Source: JBDTMT01 sp033764095 (GTDB taxonomy: Bacteria; Desulfobacterota; Binatia; HRBIN30; CADEER01). From it: a stretch of 6,051 bases of DNA. The translations under genes and the position numbers were made by a program. The notes below the pieces were generated by a model that worked only from the letters and a program-made list of their open reading frames with translations, did no database searches and was not told the origin of the DNA. The stretch's first letter is position 1. Every line of letters begins with the position of its first letter. Below are positions 5,785 through 6,051 of this stretch, piece by piece. The stretch lies in contig JANRJF010000113.1 of the NCBI GenBank assembly GCA_033764095.1, positions 1-6,051 on the forward strand. Direction: 5' to 3'.

Positions 5785-5892
5785 CGCGCTCAACCCTCGC
5801 CGCCGCGGGCGGTTGGCGCGCGCCGCGGCGCGGTGGCCTTGACGACGTCGGCGGCGAAACCGTCCCGGCGCACGCGCGCGACCTCGCTCCGC
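5785..5892 (-). other. Intergenic stretch with a coding-like frame ending just before the antiporter
   Basis: Between the TGA at 5895-5893 and the antiporter ATG, the frame shifted by one base from the upstream gene reads 34 codons (5894-5793) and stops with TGA at 5792-5790, 5 nt before the ATG. The peptide (from ERSEVARVRRDGFAADVV) looks protein-like. Nearly all its codons end in G or C, as in the real genes here, while the other frames do not. It has no good start of its own. It may be the true C-terminus of the upstream gene after a frameshift, or a relic. I cannot decide which. Confidence 0.3.
5794..5798 (-). promoter_or_regulatory. Ribosome binding site of the antiporter gene
   Basis: GAGGG on the minus strand (5798-5794) lies 9 nt before the ATG at 5784, a slightly long but workable spacing. 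It directly abuts the TTG at 5793, which makes that codon an unlikely start. Confidence 0.45.
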
Positions 5893-6051
5893 TCAGAAGG
5901 GGTCGACGATCGCGGGCGCGCGGCCGGGCTCGCGCGGCGCCGTCGCCGGCGTCGCGGTCGGGCTCGGCGACGGGCCGGGCGCGGTCTCGGTCGGCACCAC
6001 CTCGCGCGGCGCGAGGGCGGGTGGCGTCGGCGTCGCCGCGTCGGCCGCCGG
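5893..6051 (-). CDS. C-terminal end of an unidentified Pro/Ala/Thr-rich protein, cut by window edge
   Basis: Only the last 52 codons and a TGA stop are in the window; the start lies beyond 6051. The visible part is low-complexity: ADAATPTPPALAPREVVPTE, then GPSPSPTATPATAPREPG, ending in the non-repetitive RAPAIVDPF. Fifty-one of the 52 sense codons end in G or C, which supports real coding in this frame. Such Pro/Ala/Thr tails are typical of disordered linkers or secreted and cell-envelope proteins, but nothing here identifies a family. It lies upstream of the antiporter on the same strand with about 108 nt between them, so the two could share a transcript. The stop may be premature (see the stretch 5785-5892). 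I do not recognise the gene. Confidence 0.5.
   Translation of the reverse strand, partial: PAADAATPTPPALAPREVVPTETAPGPSPSPTATPATAPREPGRAPAIVDPF

Noticed and set aside
5785..5793. TTG at 5793 as the antiporter start
   Set aside because: The GAGGG site directly touches it, leaving no spacing, and an ATG follows three codons later at a workable distance.
1..6051. A previously undescribed multi-gene system
   Set aside because: All complete genes belong to known families in a known type of arrangement. Only the repeat pair and the shifted frame near 5890 remain unexplained.

Overview
The window is a stretch of very GC-rich DNA (around 70% by eye, not counted) from a Gram-negative, two-membrane bacterium. 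That is inferred from a complete MCE/Mla-type lipid transporter together with an outer-membrane-type lipoprotein. The taxon cannot be fixed from sequence alone. The codon bias (nearly all third positions G or C) and gene layout would fit a delta-proteobacterial-type or similar high-GC lineage. Every gene I can support lies on the minus strand, so transcription runs from high to low coordinates.

Right edge (6051 to 5785): the proline/alanine/threonine-rich C-terminal end of an unidentified protein stops at 5893. It is followed by about 100 nt whose next reading frame still looks coding and ends 5 nt before the next gene. Then comes a CPA2-type cation:proton antiporter without a C-terminal regulatory domain (4609-5784).

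Centre (4608 to 1010): a 134-nt gap holds a palindromic repeat and a possible promoter. Below it lies a compact four-gene operon: a permease with a fused N-terminal STAS domain (mlaE type), an ATPase (mlaF type), an MCE substrate-binding protein (mlaD type) and an ABC-transport auxiliary lipoprotein (PqiC/DUF330 type). The first three genes overlap (11 and 20 nt) and the lipoprotein starts 7 nt after mlaD, so translation is probably coupled. Together they should form an inner-membrane ATP-driven phospholipid transporter. The MCE ring has a long helical extension that could reach a lipoprotein on the outer membrane. No mlaC or mlaA is visible.

Left edge (1009 to 1): a second copy of the same palindromic repeat starts 1 nt after the lipoprotein stop. 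After it begins a TTC38-family tetratricopeptide protein, missing its C-terminus at the window edge.

The main unexplained structure is the pair of matching ~60-bp palindromes (949-1008 and 4538-4596). Each sits directly 3' of a stop codon and upstream of a gene that starts with GTG and has no Shine-Dalgarno sequence. I see no new multi-gene system; the transporter belongs to known families.
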